Source: Vineibacter terrae
Lineage (GTDB): Bacteria > Pseudomonadota > Alphaproteobacteria > Reyranellales > Reyranellaceae
Reading direction: 5' to 3'
DNA length: 64,000 bases
NCBI RefSeq assembly: GCF_008039615.1
Contig: NZ_VDUZ01000001.1
Coordinates: 242,834-306,833 of the forward strand
This document shows, in pieces, positions 9,618 through 18,988 of the stretch (position 1 is its first letter; each line of letters starts with the position of its first letter). A program made the position numbers and the translations under genes. The notes under the pieces were generated by a model that saw nothing but the letters and a program-made list of their open reading frames with translations, was not told the DNA's origin and searched no databases.

Positions 9618-10565
9618 ATGGGCGCCTATCTCGTCAGACGGCTGGCACTGATGGTCCTGACGCTGTTCGGGATGTCGGTCGTGATCTTCGTCCTGCTGCG
9701 GATCGTGCCCGGCAACATCGCCGACATCCTGTTCGACTCGGCCGGCATGGTCGACCCGGCCGAGAAGGCCAGGATCGTCGCCGAGCTGGGCCTCGACCAG
9801 CCCATCGCCGCTCAGTACCTGAAATGGATCGGCGGCCTCTTCCAGGGTGACCTCGGCTACTCCTACCTGTCCGAGAAGCCCACGATCGAGGAGATCGCGC
9901 CACGCATCCCGATCACGGCCAAGCTGGCGCTGCTGGCGCTGATCTTCTCGACCGTGATCGGTGTGCCGCTGGGTGTCATCAGCGCCGTGCGGCAGAACAG
10001 CGGCCTGGACTACGTCATCCGCGTGCTCAGCCTGAGCGGCCTCTCTCTGCCCTCGTTCTGGCTGGGGCTGCTGATCCTCATGGCCGCGGTGCGCTATTTC
10101 GGCGACATCCCGATCTACACGCGCACGCCCGCCAGCCTGTGGGACGAGCTGCTGCTGTACAGCCTGCCAGCCGCCGCCGTCGGCTTCCGCAGCTCGGCGC
10201 TGGTGATGCGCCTGACGCGATCCTCGATGCTGGAGGTCCTGCGCCAGGACTACATCCGCACCGCCCGCTCCAAGGGCGCGTCCGCCGCCGCGGTCAACTT
10301 CAATCACGGCCTGCGCAACGCGGTCCTGCCGGTGATCACCATCATCGGTATCGAGGCGGCCTTTCTGCTGGGCGGCCTGATCGTCACCGAGACGGTGTTC
10401 AACATCCCCGGCGTGGCGCGCTTCCTGGTCGAGGCGATCCGCTGGCGCGACTACCCGATCGTACAGAACCTCGTGATGTTCATCGCGCTGGTGGTGGTCG
10501 TGGTGAACCTCATCGTCGACCTGCTCTACAGCGCGCTCGACCCGCGCATCCGGTACGCGGATTGA
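9618..10565 (+). CDS. ABC importer permease, DppB type
   Basis: The 315-residue inner-membrane protein has the DppB layout. It has an N-terminal membrane segment (RRLALMVLTLFGMSVVIFVL), a periplasmic loop with PGNIADILF, then five further hydrophobic spans. The EAA loop that contacts the ATPase is visible as YIRTARSKGASAAAVNFNH. It lies 31 bases after the second binding protein, and its stop is two bases before the next permease start, so it is part of one operon. Confidence 0.93.
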   Translation: MGAYLVRRLALMVLTLFGMSVVIFVLLRIVPGNIADILFDSAGMVDPAEKARIVAELGLDQPIAAQYLKWIGGLFQGDLGYSYLSEKPTIEEIAPRIPITAKLALLALIFSTVIGVPLGVISAVRQNSGLDYVIRVLSLSGLSLPSFWLGLLILMAAVRYFGDIPIYTRTPASLWDELLLYSLPAAAVGFRSSALVMRLTRSSMLEVLRQDYIRTARSKGASAAAVNFNHGLRNAVLPVITIIGIEAAFLLGGLIVTETVFNIPGVARFLVEAIRWRDYPIVQNLVMFIALVVVVVNLIVDLLYSALDPRIRYAD

Positions 10566-10567
10566 CC

Positions 10568-11482
10568 ATGACCGACTCGCGCATCGACTTCACCGCCGCC
10601 GACCACGCCGCCGAGCTGGCCAGGGCGGGAGCCCATGTCACCGGCTGGCGCGGCGCCACCCTGCTGCTGATCCGGCGCTATCCGCTGGGCGCCATCGGCG
10701 CCGTCATCTTCACCCTGTTCGTCTTCGCGGCGGTGTTCGCCGACGTCGTGGCGCCGATGGACCCGCTCTCGACCAACTCGAGAGCGTCCCTGGCGGCGCC
10801 CAGCGCCACCTACCTGCTGGGCGCCGATTTCATGGGGCGCGACGTCTTCAGCCGCCTGGTCTACGGCGCCCGCATCTCGCTGGCGGTCGGCCTGGGCGCG
10901 ACCGCGCTCGGCTGCCTGTTCGGCATCCTGGTCGGCCTGCTGTCGGGCTATCTCGGCGGCTGGATCGACCTCGTGGTGCAGCGCGTCATCGACATCATGC
11001 AGTCGCTGCCGCTGCTGGTGATGGCGCTGGTGATGGCCGCCTCGCTGGGGCCGTCGTTGCGCAACACCATCATCGCGATCGCCATACCGCTGGTGCCCAA
11101 CGTCGCGCGCGTCATCCGCTCCAACACGCTGTCGCTGCGCGAGATGCCGTTCGTCGAGGCGGCCCGCGCGGTCGGCATGGGCGAGCTGCGCATCGCCCTG
11201 CGGCACGTGCTGCCCAACACGCTGGCGCCGATCATCGTGCTGGCCACGGCCCAGCTCGGCTCGACCATCCTGACCGAGGCGTCGTTGTCGTTCCTCGGCC
11301 TGGGGGTGCCCGAGCCGCATCCGTCCTGGGGCCGCATGCTGTCCGAATCAGCCGCGGAATACGTGCGCACGGCGCCGTGGCTGGTGATCTTCCCGGGCGT
11401 GGCCATCAGCCTCATCGTGTTCGGCACCAACCTGCTGGGCGATGCGGTGCGCGACATCCTCGATCCACGCCAGCGGAGTTGA
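10568..11482 (+). CDS. ABC importer permease, DppC type
   Basis: This 304-residue partner permease has the cytoplasmic N-terminus typical of DppC, a first span at about residues 40-60, the segment LGADFMGRDVFSRLVYGARI, and the EAA loop FVEAARAVGMGELRIALRHV. It ends in the usual DAVRDILDPRQR. The start at 10568 is two bases after the stop of the DppB-type gene, so translation is coupled. In-frame sequence upstream overlaps that gene and is not coding. Confidence 0.93.
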   Translation: MTDSRIDFTAADHAAELARAGAHVTGWRGATLLLIRRYPLGAIGAVIFTLFVFAAVFADVVAPMDPLSTNSRASLAAPSATYLLGADFMGRDVFSRLVYGARISLAVGLGATALGCLFGILVGLLSGYLGGWIDLVVQRVIDIMQSLPLLVMALVMAASLGPSLRNTIIAIAIPLVPNVARVIRSNTLSLREMPFVEAARAVGMGELRIALRHVLPNTLAPIIVLATAQLGSTILTEASLSFLGLGVPEPHPSWGRMLSESAAEYVRTAPWLVIFPGVAISLIVFGTNLLGDAVRDILDPRQRS

Positions 11483-11488
11483 GCACGC

Positions 11489-12532
11489 ATGGTCGTACAG
11501 TCCGCGTCCGCTTCCGCCGCCCTGGACGACGGCGTCGTCCTCGACGTGCGGGGCCTGAAGACCTACTTCTACACCCGCCAGGGCCTCTTGAAGGCGGTCG
11601 ACGACGTCTCGTTCGCGGTGCGCAAGGGAGAGACGCTGGCCATCGTGGGTGAATCGGGCTGCGGCAAGAGCATCACGGCGCTGTCCCTGATCCGGCTCGT
11701 GCCGACGCCGCCGGGCCGCATCGTGGGCGGCGCCGTCAGCCTTGCCGGCACCGACCTGCTGCGGCTCGACGAGAAGGCGATGCGCGGCGTGCGCGGCAAC
11801 GACATCTCGATGATCTTCCAGGAGCCGATGACGTCGCTCAACCCGGTCATGACCATCGGGCGGCAGATCGGCGAGGCCCTGATCCTGCACCAGGGCCTGA
11901 CGCGTGCCGCGGCGCTGGCACGCGCGGTCGAGATGCTGCAGCTGGTGCGCATCCCGGAGCCCGAGCAGCGCGCCCGCGACTACCCGCACCAGCTCTCCGG
12001 CGGCATGCGCCAGCGCGCCATGATCGCGATGGCGCTGGCGTGCAATCCCAAGGTCCTGATCGCGGACGAGCCGACGACGGCGCTCGATGTCACCATCCAG
12101 GCCCAGATCCTCGATCTGATCGTCGACCTGCAGCGCCAGCTCGGCACCGCCGTGATCCTCATCACCCACGACCTCGGCGTGGTGGCCGAGACCGCGCAGC
12201 GCGTGATCGTCATGTATGCCGGCCGCAAGGTCGAGGAGGCGCCGGCGTCCGAGCTCTTCGCGCGGCCGCTGCACCCCTACACGTCGGGCCTGATGGCCTC
12301 GATCCCGCGCCTCGACCTGATCCGTGGCCATGTCGAGGCCGGCCGGCTGCAGGAGATCCCCGGCATGGTGCCGGCGCTCACCGACCTGCCGACCGGCTGC
12401 GCCTTCGCACCCCGCTGTCAGTTCGCGGTCGACCGCTGCCACGCCGACTATCCGCCCTACGAGGAGAAGCGGCCCGGCCGCTGGGCGGCCTGCTGGCGCT
12501 CGGATGAGCTCTACGGAGCGGCCCATGCCTGA
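11489..12532 (+). CDS. ABC importer ATP-binding protein, DppD type
   Basis: The 347-residue ATPase has Walker A GESGCGKS near residue 54, signature LSGGMRQR near 169, and Walker [13 protein letters not shown] with the following H-loop. The C-terminal oligopeptide-transporter extension has the cysteine-containing pattern [20 protein letters not shown], which in this family can bind an iron-sulfur cluster. It starts six bases after the DppC-type stop and overlaps the next ATPase gene. Confidence 0.94.
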   Translation: MVVQSASASAALDDGVVLDVRGLKTYFYTRQGLLKAVDDVSFAVRKGETLAIVGESGCGKSITALSLIRLVPTPPGRIVGGAVSLAGTDLLRLDEKAMRGVRGNDISMIFQEPMTSLNPVMTIGRQIGEALILHQGLTRAAALARAVEMLQLVRIPEPEQRARDYPHQLSGGMRQRAMIAMALACNPKVLIADEPTTALDVTIQAQILDLIVDLQRQLGTAVILITHDLGVVAETAQRVIVMYAGRKVEEAPASELFARPLHPYTSGLMASIPRLDLIRGHVEAGRLQEIPGMVPALTDLPTGCAFAPRCQFAVDRCHADYPPYEEKRPGRWAACWRSDELYGAAHA

Positions 12533-13502
12533 AGCCGCCGCCAAGCCGGTGCTGGAGGTAAGCGGGCTGAAGAAGCATTTCCCGGTGCGCAAGGGCTTGC
12601 TGCGCCGCACGGTCGGCCATGTCTTCGCGGTCGACGGCGTCAGCTTCTCGATCGGCGAAGGAGAAACCCTGGGCCTGGTCGGCGAGAGCGGCTGCGGCAA
12701 GACCACGGTCGGCCGCGCCGTGCTGCGCCTGGTCGAGCCGACCGACGGCAGCATCCGGCTCGACGGCGCCGACATCACGGGCCTGCGCAAGGCCGAGCTG
12801 CGGCCGCATCGCCGCAAGATGCAGATCATCTTCCAGGACCCGTTCTCGTCGCTCAACCCGCGCATGTCGGCCGGCGACATCGTGGCTGAGCCACTGGGGG
12901 TGCACCGCGTGGCGCGCGGCAAGGCGCTGCGCGACGAGGTCGCCGCCCTGTTCGAGCGCGTCGGCCTGCGGCGGGCGCAGATGGATGCCTACCCGCACCA
13001 GTTCTCCGGCGGCCAGCGCCAGCGCATCGGCATCGCCCGGGCGCTGGCGCTGAACCCGAAGCTGATCATCGGCGACGAGCCGGTGTCGGCGCTGGACGTG
13101 TCGATCCAGGCGCAGGTGATCAACCTGCTGATGGACCTGCAGCGCGAGCGGCGCCTGTCCTACCTCTTCATCTCGCACAATCTGGCGGTGGTCGAGCATA
13201 TCAGCCACCGCATCGCGGTGATGTATCTGGGCCGCATCGTCGAGCACACCGACAAGAAGACCCTGTTCACCAATCCGCTGCATCCCTACACCGAGGCGCT
13301 GCTGTCGGCGGTGCCGGTGCCCGACCCGGCCATCAAGCGCAAGAAGCTGGTCGTCCAGGGCGACGTGCCCAGCCCGGTGCGGCCGCCGCCCGGCTGCCAC
13401 TTCCACACCCGCTGCCCCTACGCCGTCGATCGCTGCCGCATCGATTCGCCGGCGCTGCGCGAGGTGGTGCCGGGCCATCACGTGGCCTGCCATCTGCGCT
13501 AG
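12525..13502 (+). CDS. ABC importer ATP-binding protein, DppF type
   Basis: The 325-residue second ATPase of the importer has Walker [10 protein letters not shown] near residue 53, signature FSGGQRQR near 160, Walker [13 protein letters not shown], and the oligopeptide C-terminal extension [15 protein letters not shown]. Its ATG at 12525 overlaps the last codons of the DppD-type gene by eight bases, which fixes the start. Longer in-frame sequence upstream lies entirely within the previous gene. It is the last gene of the operon and ends four bases before a convergent gene. Confidence 0.94.
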   Translation: MPEAAAKPVLEVSGLKKHFPVRKGLLRRTVGHVFAVDGVSFSIGEGETLGLVGESGCGKTTVGRAVLRLVEPTDGSIRLDGADITGLRKAELRPHRRKMQIIFQDPFSSLNPRMSAGDIVAEPLGVHRVARGKALRDEVAALFERVGLRRAQMDAYPHQFSGGQRQRIGIARALALNPKLIIGDEPVSALDVSIQAQVINLLMDLQRERRLSYLFISHNLAVVEHISHRIAVMYLGRIVEHTDKKTLFTNPLHPYTEALLSAVPVPDPAIKRKKLVVQGDVPSPVRPPPGCHFHTRCPYAVDRCRIDSPALREVVPGHHVACHLR

Positions 13503-13505
13503 GGT

Positions 13506-13895
13506 TCAACGGCTTGCGGTCCCCTTGGCGGCGGCGAATTCGACCTCCTCAGTCCGGTCGGACTTGAGCCGGACTGCGACCAGCACGTCCTCGATCAGCG
13601 CCCGAATGGTGATCTTGGGATGGATGAGGTGAATCTGGATCGATTTGATGTGGCGCCCCTGGGCAGCAGAGTGGAGCAAGGACGGCGTGTGCAGACCGGA
13701 CGTGCATGTCAGGTAGACCGTGCCGTCGGTGAAGTCAGGGAAGAATTTGCCGCTGATCCTACCGCCCCTAAGGCTGTCGCCGCCGGGCCACGTGATGGAG
13801 CTGGCCGCAATCCATCCGACATAGGCCGCCGGCTTGACCACGCTGCCCTTGACGTCGTCGACCTTCACATAGATTTCCCCTGAGAAACTGGTCAT
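13506..13895 (-). CDS. Hcp-like type VI secretion tube family protein (orphan)
   Basis: The 129-residue product begins MTSFSGEIYVKVDDVKGSV and has the order of elements seen in Hcp proteins (PF05638). A first strand with a VKGS-like turn is followed by YVGWIAASSITW. Then comes the central TDGTVYLTCTSGLHTPSLL region with HSAAQGRHIKSIQI, the last strands IRALIEDVLVAVRLKS, and EEVEFAAAK at the C-terminus. Hcp forms hexameric tubes and also carries effectors in type VI secretion. No other type VI gene is in the window, so it is either an orphan Hcp or a domain-level relative. The start at 13895 follows GAGGCGGGACG. Confidence 0.65.
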   Translation of the reverse strand: MTSFSGEIYVKVDDVKGSVVKPAAYVGWIAASSITWPGGDSLRGGRISGKFFPDFTDGTVYLTCTSGLHTPSLLHSAAQGRHIKSIQIHLIHPKITIRALIEDVLVAVRLKSDRTEEVEFAAAKGTASR

Positions 13896-14063
13896 CGTCC
13901 CGCCTCGTTGTGTGTGGACGCTCACACCCACCAACGCTTCCGGGCTGCGAAAATTTCATCCGACGATCGCCGGGCGAGGCTGACCGGCCGCGCAGTCGTT
14001 GCGCCATCGAAGGGCATGAGGCACATTTTTTCTGCTGATCGTTGCGATAAGGATTTCTTTGAG

Positions 14064-14975
14064 ATGCGCAGTCTGAACCTCGACCAGCTGCGGACGCTCA
14101 TCGAAGTAATCGAGCAAGGCAGCTTCTCGGCCGCGGCGCGCCAGCTCAACCTGACGCAGCCGGCGGTCAGCCTGCAGATCCGCGAGCTGGAGCAGCGCTT
14201 CGGCGTGTCGCTGATCGAGCGCATGGGCAAGACGGTGCATGCGACCACGCCAGGCCGCGAGCTGGTCGAGCATGCCCATCGGATCTTCCGAGAGTGCGAT
14301 TTCGCCGCCTCGGCCATGCGCCGCTACCGCGACGGCTGGGTCGGCAGGGTGCATGTCGGCACCACCAACACGGCGCTGACCTACCAGCTGCCGCCGATCC
14401 TGCGGCGGCTGCGCCAGGAGCATCCCGGCATCGAGCTGCTGGTCACCAACATGCCAACCCGCGACACGCTGGAGAACATCATCCAGAACCGGATGGATCT
14501 CGGGCTGGTGACCCTGCCGGTCGACGACACGCATCTTCGGATCACGCCGCTGCGCCTGGAGATGCTGATGGCGATCCTGCCGGCCAGCACGCCCGACATC
14601 CCCGACGTGGTCACGCCCGAGTACGCCGCCCAGCATTCGCTGGTCCTCGAGCACGGCCGGGGCGCCGTGCACGCCCTGGTGATGCGGTGGCTGGCCAAGC
14701 AGCTGCCGCTGCCGCGCACGCCCATGCTGATGGGCACGATCGAGGCCATGAAGAAGGTGGTCGAGCTCGACCTCGGCATATCGATCGTGCCGGACGTCGC
14801 CGTCGCCGACCCCATCCCCGGCGTGGTCGTGCGGCCGCTCGATCCGCCCACCGCCTGCACGCTGGCGCTGATCGAGCACCGCAGCAAGCCCAACGAGCCG
14901 GCGCTGGAGATCGTGCGCAACGCGCTGCTCGAGCTCAAGGCCATCTCCGACGACGCGCCGGCGCCGGCGGCGTAG
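14064..14975 (+). CDS. LysR family transcriptional regulator
   Basis: The 303-residue regulator has the classic N-terminal winged helix-turn-helix MRSLNLDQLRTLIEVIEQGS, then FSAAARQLNLTQPAVSLQI, and a LysR substrate-binding domain from about residue 90. The start at 14064 puts the helix-turn-helix at the extreme N-terminus, as usual. An ATG 48 bases upstream in frame is possible but has no family support. It precedes the amidase gene on the same strand by about 90 bases and may control it. The effector is unknown. Confidence 0.9.
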   Translation: MRSLNLDQLRTLIEVIEQGSFSAAARQLNLTQPAVSLQIRELEQRFGVSLIERMGKTVHATTPGRELVEHAHRIFRECDFAASAMRRYRDGWVGRVHVGTTNTALTYQLPPILRRLRQEHPGIELLVTNMPTRDTLENIIQNRMDLGLVTLPVDDTHLRITPLRLEMLMAILPASTPDIPDVVTPEYAAQHSLVLEHGRGAVHALVMRWLAKQLPLPRTPMLMGTIEAMKKVVELDLGISIVPDVAVADPIPGVVVRPLDPPTACTLALIEHRSKPNEPALEIVRNALLELKAISDDAPAPAA

Positions 14976-15062
14976 CGCCGCGCATCGCGACGGTCGCGAG
15001 CCCGGCGGGGGCAGGATAAGCTCGCCCCCAACCGATCCGAACCACGAGAGGAAACTTCCAGG

Positions 15063-16493
15063 ATGACCACTTCCGAACTCTGGCAATGGGACGCCGTCGA
15101 CCTCGCGGCAGCGATCCGCAGCCGCAAGGTCTCGAGCCTCGATGCGACCGTGGCGGTGATCGAGCGCATGCATGCGGTCAACCCCAAGGTCAACGCCGTC
15201 GTGCGCGACCTGTCGGACGAGGCGCTGGCGGCAGCGCGCGCCGCCGACGAGGCCGTGCGCCGCGGCGAGCGCCTGGGGCCGCTGCACGGCGTGCCCGTCA
15301 CCATCAAGGAGAATGTCGACCAGCTGGGCCTGCCCACCATCAACGGCGTCGTCGCCTACAAGGACCTGACCGCCACCGAGGACAGCCCGCCGGTGGCCAA
15401 CTGGAAGAAGGCCGGGGCGGTGATCGTGGGCCGCACCAACACACCGGCCTTCTCGCTGCGCTGGCACACCGACAACGACGTGCACGGCCCGACGCTCAAC
15501 CCGTGGAGCCGGTCGCGCACGTCGGGCGGCTCCTCGGGCGGCGCCAGCGCCGCCCTGGCCGTCGGCATCGCGCCGCTGGCGCATGGCAACGACTACGGCG
15601 GCTCGATCCGCTACCCGGCCTATACCTGCGGCCTGGCCGGCATCCGCCCCACCATGGGCCGGGTCCCGGCCTTCAACCGCACGGCATCGGTCGAGCGCTC
15701 GCCGACCAACCAGCTGATGGCCGTGAACGGCCCGCTGGCGCGCAAGGTGCGCGACGTGCGCGTCGGCCTGGCGGCGATGTCGGGCCGCGATGCGCGCGAT
15801 CCGATCTGGGTGCCCGCCCCCCTGGAGGGCGCGCCGCCGGCGGCGCCGGTGCGCGTCGCGCTGTGCGTGCAGCCCAAGGGCCAGTACACCCATCCGGCGG
15901 TCGCCGAGGCGGTGCGCAAGGCCGGCAAGGCCCTGGCCGACAACGGCTACGCCGTCGAGGAGGTCGAGCCGCCGGCATTCGAGGCGGCGTGCCAGGTGTG
16001 GCGCAAGCTGGTGTTCACCGAGACCCGGCACCTCACCTATGAGAGCATCGAGAAGCTGGGCGACGCGCAGGCGCGAAAGAGCGCCGGGCTGTGGCTGGAG
16101 CTGCAGCCCGACCTGTCGCTCAAGGAATACATGCAGGCGCTGGCCGAGGTGCTGACGCACCGTCGCGCCTGGGCCGCCTTCATGGAGACCTACGCGCTGA
16201 TCATCGGCCCCAACTCGGGCGACCTGCCCTTCGAGGTCGGCTTCGACTGCAAGGACGTGCAGACCTTCCGCCACGTGCTCGACGCCCAGGCGCTGATGAC
16301 CCTGGTCAACATGCTTGGGCTGCCGTCGGTGGCGGTGCCGGTCGGCACCACCGCCGTGCCCGACGCACCGCAAGGCCTGCCGCTGGGGGTCCAGATCATC
16401 GCCCAGCGCTTCCGCGAGGACCTGGCGCTCGACGCCGCCGAGATCGTCGAGGCGGTGCACGGGATCACGACGCCGATCGACCCGGTGTGGTAG
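15063..16493 (+). CDS. Amidase signature family amidohydrolase
   Basis: The 476-residue enzyme hydrolyses a carboxamide through the Ser-cisSer-Lys triad: K82 in GVPVTIKENV, the cis-serine in TSGGSSGGAS (residues 157-158), and nucleophile S181 in DYGGSIRYPA. The length is normal. A GAGAGGAAACTTCCAGG ribosome-binding region precedes the ATG. The neighbouring LysR gene and the amidohydrolase remnant just downstream suggest a small catabolic set. The physiological amide cannot be named, and aryl-amide, nicotinamide and GatA-like functions are not separable here; GatA is less likely without gatB or gatC. Confidence 0.88.
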   Translation: MTTSELWQWDAVDLAAAIRSRKVSSLDATVAVIERMHAVNPKVNAVVRDLSDEALAAARAADEAVRRGERLGPLHGVPVTIKENVDQLGLPTINGVVAYKDLTATEDSPPVANWKKAGAVIVGRTNTPAFSLRWHTDNDVHGPTLNPWSRSRTSGGSSGGASAALAVGIAPLAHGNDYGGSIRYPAYTCGLAGIRPTMGRVPAFNRTASVERSPTNQLMAVNGPLARKVRDVRVGLAAMSGRDARDPIWVPAPLEGAPPAAPVRVALCVQPKGQYTHPAVAEAVRKAGKALADNGYAVEEVEPPAFEAACQVWRKLVFTETRHLTYESIEKLGDAQARKSAGLWLELQPDLSLKEYMQALAEVLTHRRAWAAFMETYALIIGPNSGDLPFEVGFDCKDVQTFRHVLDAQALMTLVNMLGLPSVAVPVGTTAVPDAPQGLPLGVQIIAQRFREDLALDAAEIVEAVHGITTPIDPVW

Positions 16494-16496
16494 GCT

Positions 16497-17102
16497 ATCA
16501 CGACCGAAGTCCCTCTTTGACGCGCACTTCCACATCATCGACCCGCGCTTTCCGCTGGCGGTCAACGAGGGCTACCTGCCGCCGGCCTATACGGTCGACG
16601 ACTACTGGGCCGCGGCAGGCCCGCTGGGCGTCTCCGGCGGCGTCATCGTCTCGGCCTCGTTCCATGCCTACGACCAGGGCTACCTGCTCGATGCGCTGGC
16701 GCGTTTCGGTCCCTGCTATGTCGGCGTCACGCAGCTTCCCGAGACGGTCGACGATCAGACCATCCGCTACCTCGACCGAGCCGGGATGCGTGCTGTGCGC
16801 TTCATTTTCTACCGCGGCGTCACCACCCGTCGCTGCTCGAGCTGGTCTGGCGCGGCCACAAGGTCAAGGCCAGCGGCTTCGGCCGGGTCTCGCTCACCGT
16901 GCGCGCCACCCTCCAGGCGATCGCCGATGCCGACCAGACGGCACTGATGTTCGGCACCGACCTGCCCTCGACCCGCGCCAACCGTCCCTTCTACCCCAGC
17001 GACATCGACCTGATCGCCAGCACGCTGGGCCCGGCGCGCGCCGAGCGTGCCCTGTTCCACAACGCCATCGCCTGCTACCGCCCGGCACAGGCGCCGGTCT
17101 AG
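16497..17102 (+). pseudogene. Amidohydrolase-2 (metal-dependent hydrolase) remnant with internal deletion and frameshift
   Basis: Two parts of one amidohydrolase-2 protein lie in different frames. The first (from about 16,518) reads FDAHFHIIDPRFPL, with the metal-binding HxH, and continues to RAVRFIFYRGVT near 16,823. The second (from about 16,827) reads HPSLLELVWRGHKVKASGFG and ends FGTDLPSTRANRPF and LFHNAIACYRP. Roughly 60-90 residues expected between them are missing, and the junction changes frame. No in-frame ATG, GTG or TTG start was found before FDAHFH. The gene directly follows the amidase stop, so it was probably its operon partner. Confidence 0.8.
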
Positions 17103-17116
17103 CCACGGACCATGGG

Positions 17117-18031
17117 TCAATCCGACTGGATCAGCTTGTCCGTCATCTTGATCATTCCGAAATATTCGATCGCGAGCGCCGGGTCGATGGGCGCGTATTT
17201 TTCGAAGCCATTGACCTTGTCGGCTTCGTAGTCGTTGCTGCCCTGCTTCGCCGTCTTGTATTTGCGAATGCGCTGCGCGGCGTACGGGATCCAGAGCTTG
17301 GGATCGGTGATCCACGGCGCGGTCGTCGGCGTGTCCTTGAACCAGAAGACGAGGCCGTCGTCGACCTTCTCCCTGAACCAATGCCAGTTGCGGAAGATGA
17401 AGCGCAGCTCAGAGGTCGTGATCGGCACGCCGGTCTGCAGGCCCATGTTGATCGGCATCTCCGTCTTGCCGACGACGTCCGCCATCGTGATGCCGTCGAT
17501 GATGTAGTGGATCGTGCCGCCCCGGTACTCCATGACATACTCGATGCCGAACTTGCAGGCGCGGCGTATCGCCAGATACAGCGCCGCGTCCAGCGCGGTT
17601 TGCTTGGTCAGCGCATCCTTCAGCATGGCGACAAACGCGTCGTAGTCGCCAGGGACCCTGTTGTCGTTCTTCGGCATTCGGGAGATCGACTTGTCGTCCC
17701 GCACCGAGATCGGTGAATAGCGGCTCTTCAGCAGTTCATCGATGTAGATGCCGGTGCCTGGCACACTCGTGACATTGGCGAGGATCTTACGGGCGAGCGT
17801 CTGGCTCGTAATGAACTTCGCCTCGACCATGGTGATCGGCTGGTTGTAGTAGTTGATCAACGCCTTCTTCGCCAGGTCTTCGAGCTGAAGCAGCATGCCG
17901 ACGGTCACGACACCGCCGCTTGCCTGGACTTCCTGCTTCTTGTGGGCGATCCATTTGTCCAGGTACTTGTCGCGCCAATCGGACACGCCGTAGAGCACAT
18001 CGTACTTTGGTCTGAATCGCGTATGAAACAT
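17117..18031 (-). CDS. Uncharacterised 304-residue protein
   Basis: I do not recognise this family. The predicted soluble protein has no signal peptide or membrane span. It is rich in Lys, Ile and Tyr, and has fewer G/C-ending codons than its neighbours, suggesting acquisition from another genome. Visible landmarks are KYDVLYGVSDWRDKYLDKW near the N-terminus, TSVPGTGIYIDELLKSRY in the middle, and IEYVMEYRGGTIHYIIDGIT followed by WHWFREKVDDGLVFWFKD near the C-terminus. I chose the start at 18031 because an AGGAT motif lies upstream; an ATG at 18070 has no ribosome-binding site. It ends 15 bases after the amidohydrolase remnant on the opposite strand. A secreted-effector role linked to the nearby Hcp is only a guess. 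Confidence 0.6.
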   Translation of the reverse strand: MFHTRFRPKYDVLYGVSDWRDKYLDKWIAHKKQEVQASGGVVTVGMLLQLEDLAKKALINYYNQPITMVEAKFITSQTLARKILANVTSVPGTGIYIDELLKSRYSPISVRDDKSISRMPKNDNRVPGDYDAFVAMLKDALTKQTALDAALYLAIRRACKFGIEYVMEYRGGTIHYIIDGITMADVVGKTEMPINMGLQTGVPITTSELRFIFRNWHWFREKVDDGLVFWFKDTPTTAPWITDPKLWIPYAAQRIRKYKTAKQGSNDYEADKVNGFEKYAPIDPALAIEYFGMIKMTDKLIQSD

Positions 18032-18142
18032 TTTTGAAATCCTGCAGACCATCGATATGCTTCCAACCATACGCCGCTTGTGGCTGAACGCAAAGCGAGC
18101 ATTTCTCGACGCAACGCGTCTCTACCATAGATGGAAGGCCAG

Positions 18143-18415
18143 ATGCTGTTCATGGTGATCGAGACCTTCCGCAATCAGGACGGCAAGGCGGTCTACCGCC
18201 GCCTCCGCGACAAGGGCCGCATGGTGCCGGAGGGCGTGACGTTCGTGAGCAGCTGGGTGTCGGCCGATCTCGGCCGCTGCTTCCAGGTCATGGAATGCGA
18301 CGACGTCGCCCTGCTGCAGCGCTGGGTGACAGCGTGGTCCGACCTCGTCGCGTTCGAGATCGTGCCGGTGACGGCCGGCAAGGACACCGCAGCGGCGCTC
18401 GCGGGAGAACTCTGA
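18143..18415 (+). CDS. DUF3303-type small protein
   Basis: The 90-residue protein begins MLFMVIETFRNQDGKAVYRR and contains VTFVSSWVSADLGRCFQVME and WVTAWSDLVAFEIVPV. This matches the DUF3303 ferredoxin-like fold family of unknown function. The start at 18143 gives the family N-terminus and has GGAAGG seven bases upstream; an in-frame ATG at 18131 would add four residues. Its stop abuts the end of the convergent membrane-protein gene. Confidence 0.75.
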   Translation: MLFMVIETFRNQDGKAVYRRLRDKGRMVPEGVTFVSSWVSADLGRCFQVMECDDVALLQRWVTAWSDLVAFEIVPVTAGKDTAAALAGEL

Positions 18416-18715
18416 TCAGGCCGGCGGCAACGGCAGGCCGTGGGGCAGGACGAACAGCAGGATCACCGCCAGCACCATGGCCGTCGTGACGATGGCGGTG
18501 ATGTAGGACACCGCGTCGCGGCGGCGCTCATGCGCGCGCCGCGCCCGATCGGCCCCATCACCGCCTTCCTGCGCCAGCTCGGCGGCATGGCGCAGCGCCA
18601 GCCCGCCGCTGGCGGCGATCAGCCGCGCCTCCTCGGCCGCAACGTCGATGAGGCGGGACGGCGGCAGGCGCGGCTTGATGCGGCGCCACTTGAGCCTGCG
18701 CAAGCGGCCGGCCAT
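18416..18715 (-). CDS. Small protein with one C-terminal membrane segment
   Basis: The 99-residue predicted protein has a basic N-terminus (RLRRLKWRRIKPRLPPSR) and an amphipathic helix around residues 25-50 rich in Ala and Glu. A single hydrophobic span near residues 71-92 (ITAIVTTAMVLAVILLFVLP) leaves a short proline-rich tail. No family is recognised. It probably belongs to the same transcription unit as the two small genes and alaS upstream on this strand. Confidence 0.5.
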   Translation of the reverse strand: MAGRLRRLKWRRIKPRLPPSRLIDVAAEEARLIAASGGLALRHAAELAQEGGDGADRARRAHERRRDAVSYITAIVTTAMVLAVILLFVLPHGLPLPPA

Positions 18716-18730
18716 GGCACACCCCGCCGC

Positions 18731-18931
18731 TCAGCGCCGCCGCCGCGGCGGCGCCTGCTCGGCAGGGTCGTCGCGGGTGCGCTCTTCCGCCACGGGCCCG
18801 CCCGTGTTGGGCCGGTTCTCGGTCGCGTCCTCGCGACGGCGCGGCGCCGCCGGCGGCTTTCCGGGCTTGCCCGGTCCGGAGGGCGGCGGCGGCTGGGGCA
18901 GACCCGACGGATCGTTCTGCTCGCGTGTCAT
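18731..18931 (-). CDS. Small proline-rich hypothetical protein
   Basis: A possible 66-residue protein starting MTREQNDPSGLPQPPPPSG is rich in Pro, Arg and Gly, with no hydrophobic segment. A start at 18958 would give 75 residues. Such low-complexity frames are common by chance in high-GC DNA. It is kept because it fills the gap between two same-strand genes with matching spacing. Confidence 0.35.
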   Translation of the reverse strand: MTREQNDPSGLPQPPPPSGPGKPGKPPAAPRRREDATENRPNTGGPVAEERTRDDPAEQAPPRRRR

Positions 18932-18988
18932 GCCCCAGGAACGGCCTGGGCACGGCAAAGGTTGCCGGCCGCCCGCCGGCGGTCAGGG

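Noticed and set aside
13956-16565. An 869-codon open frame on the minus strand opposite the LysR and amidase genes
   Set aside because: Translated sequence is rich in His, Arg, Gly and Asp with no domain, while the plus strand encodes two complete, recognisable proteins.
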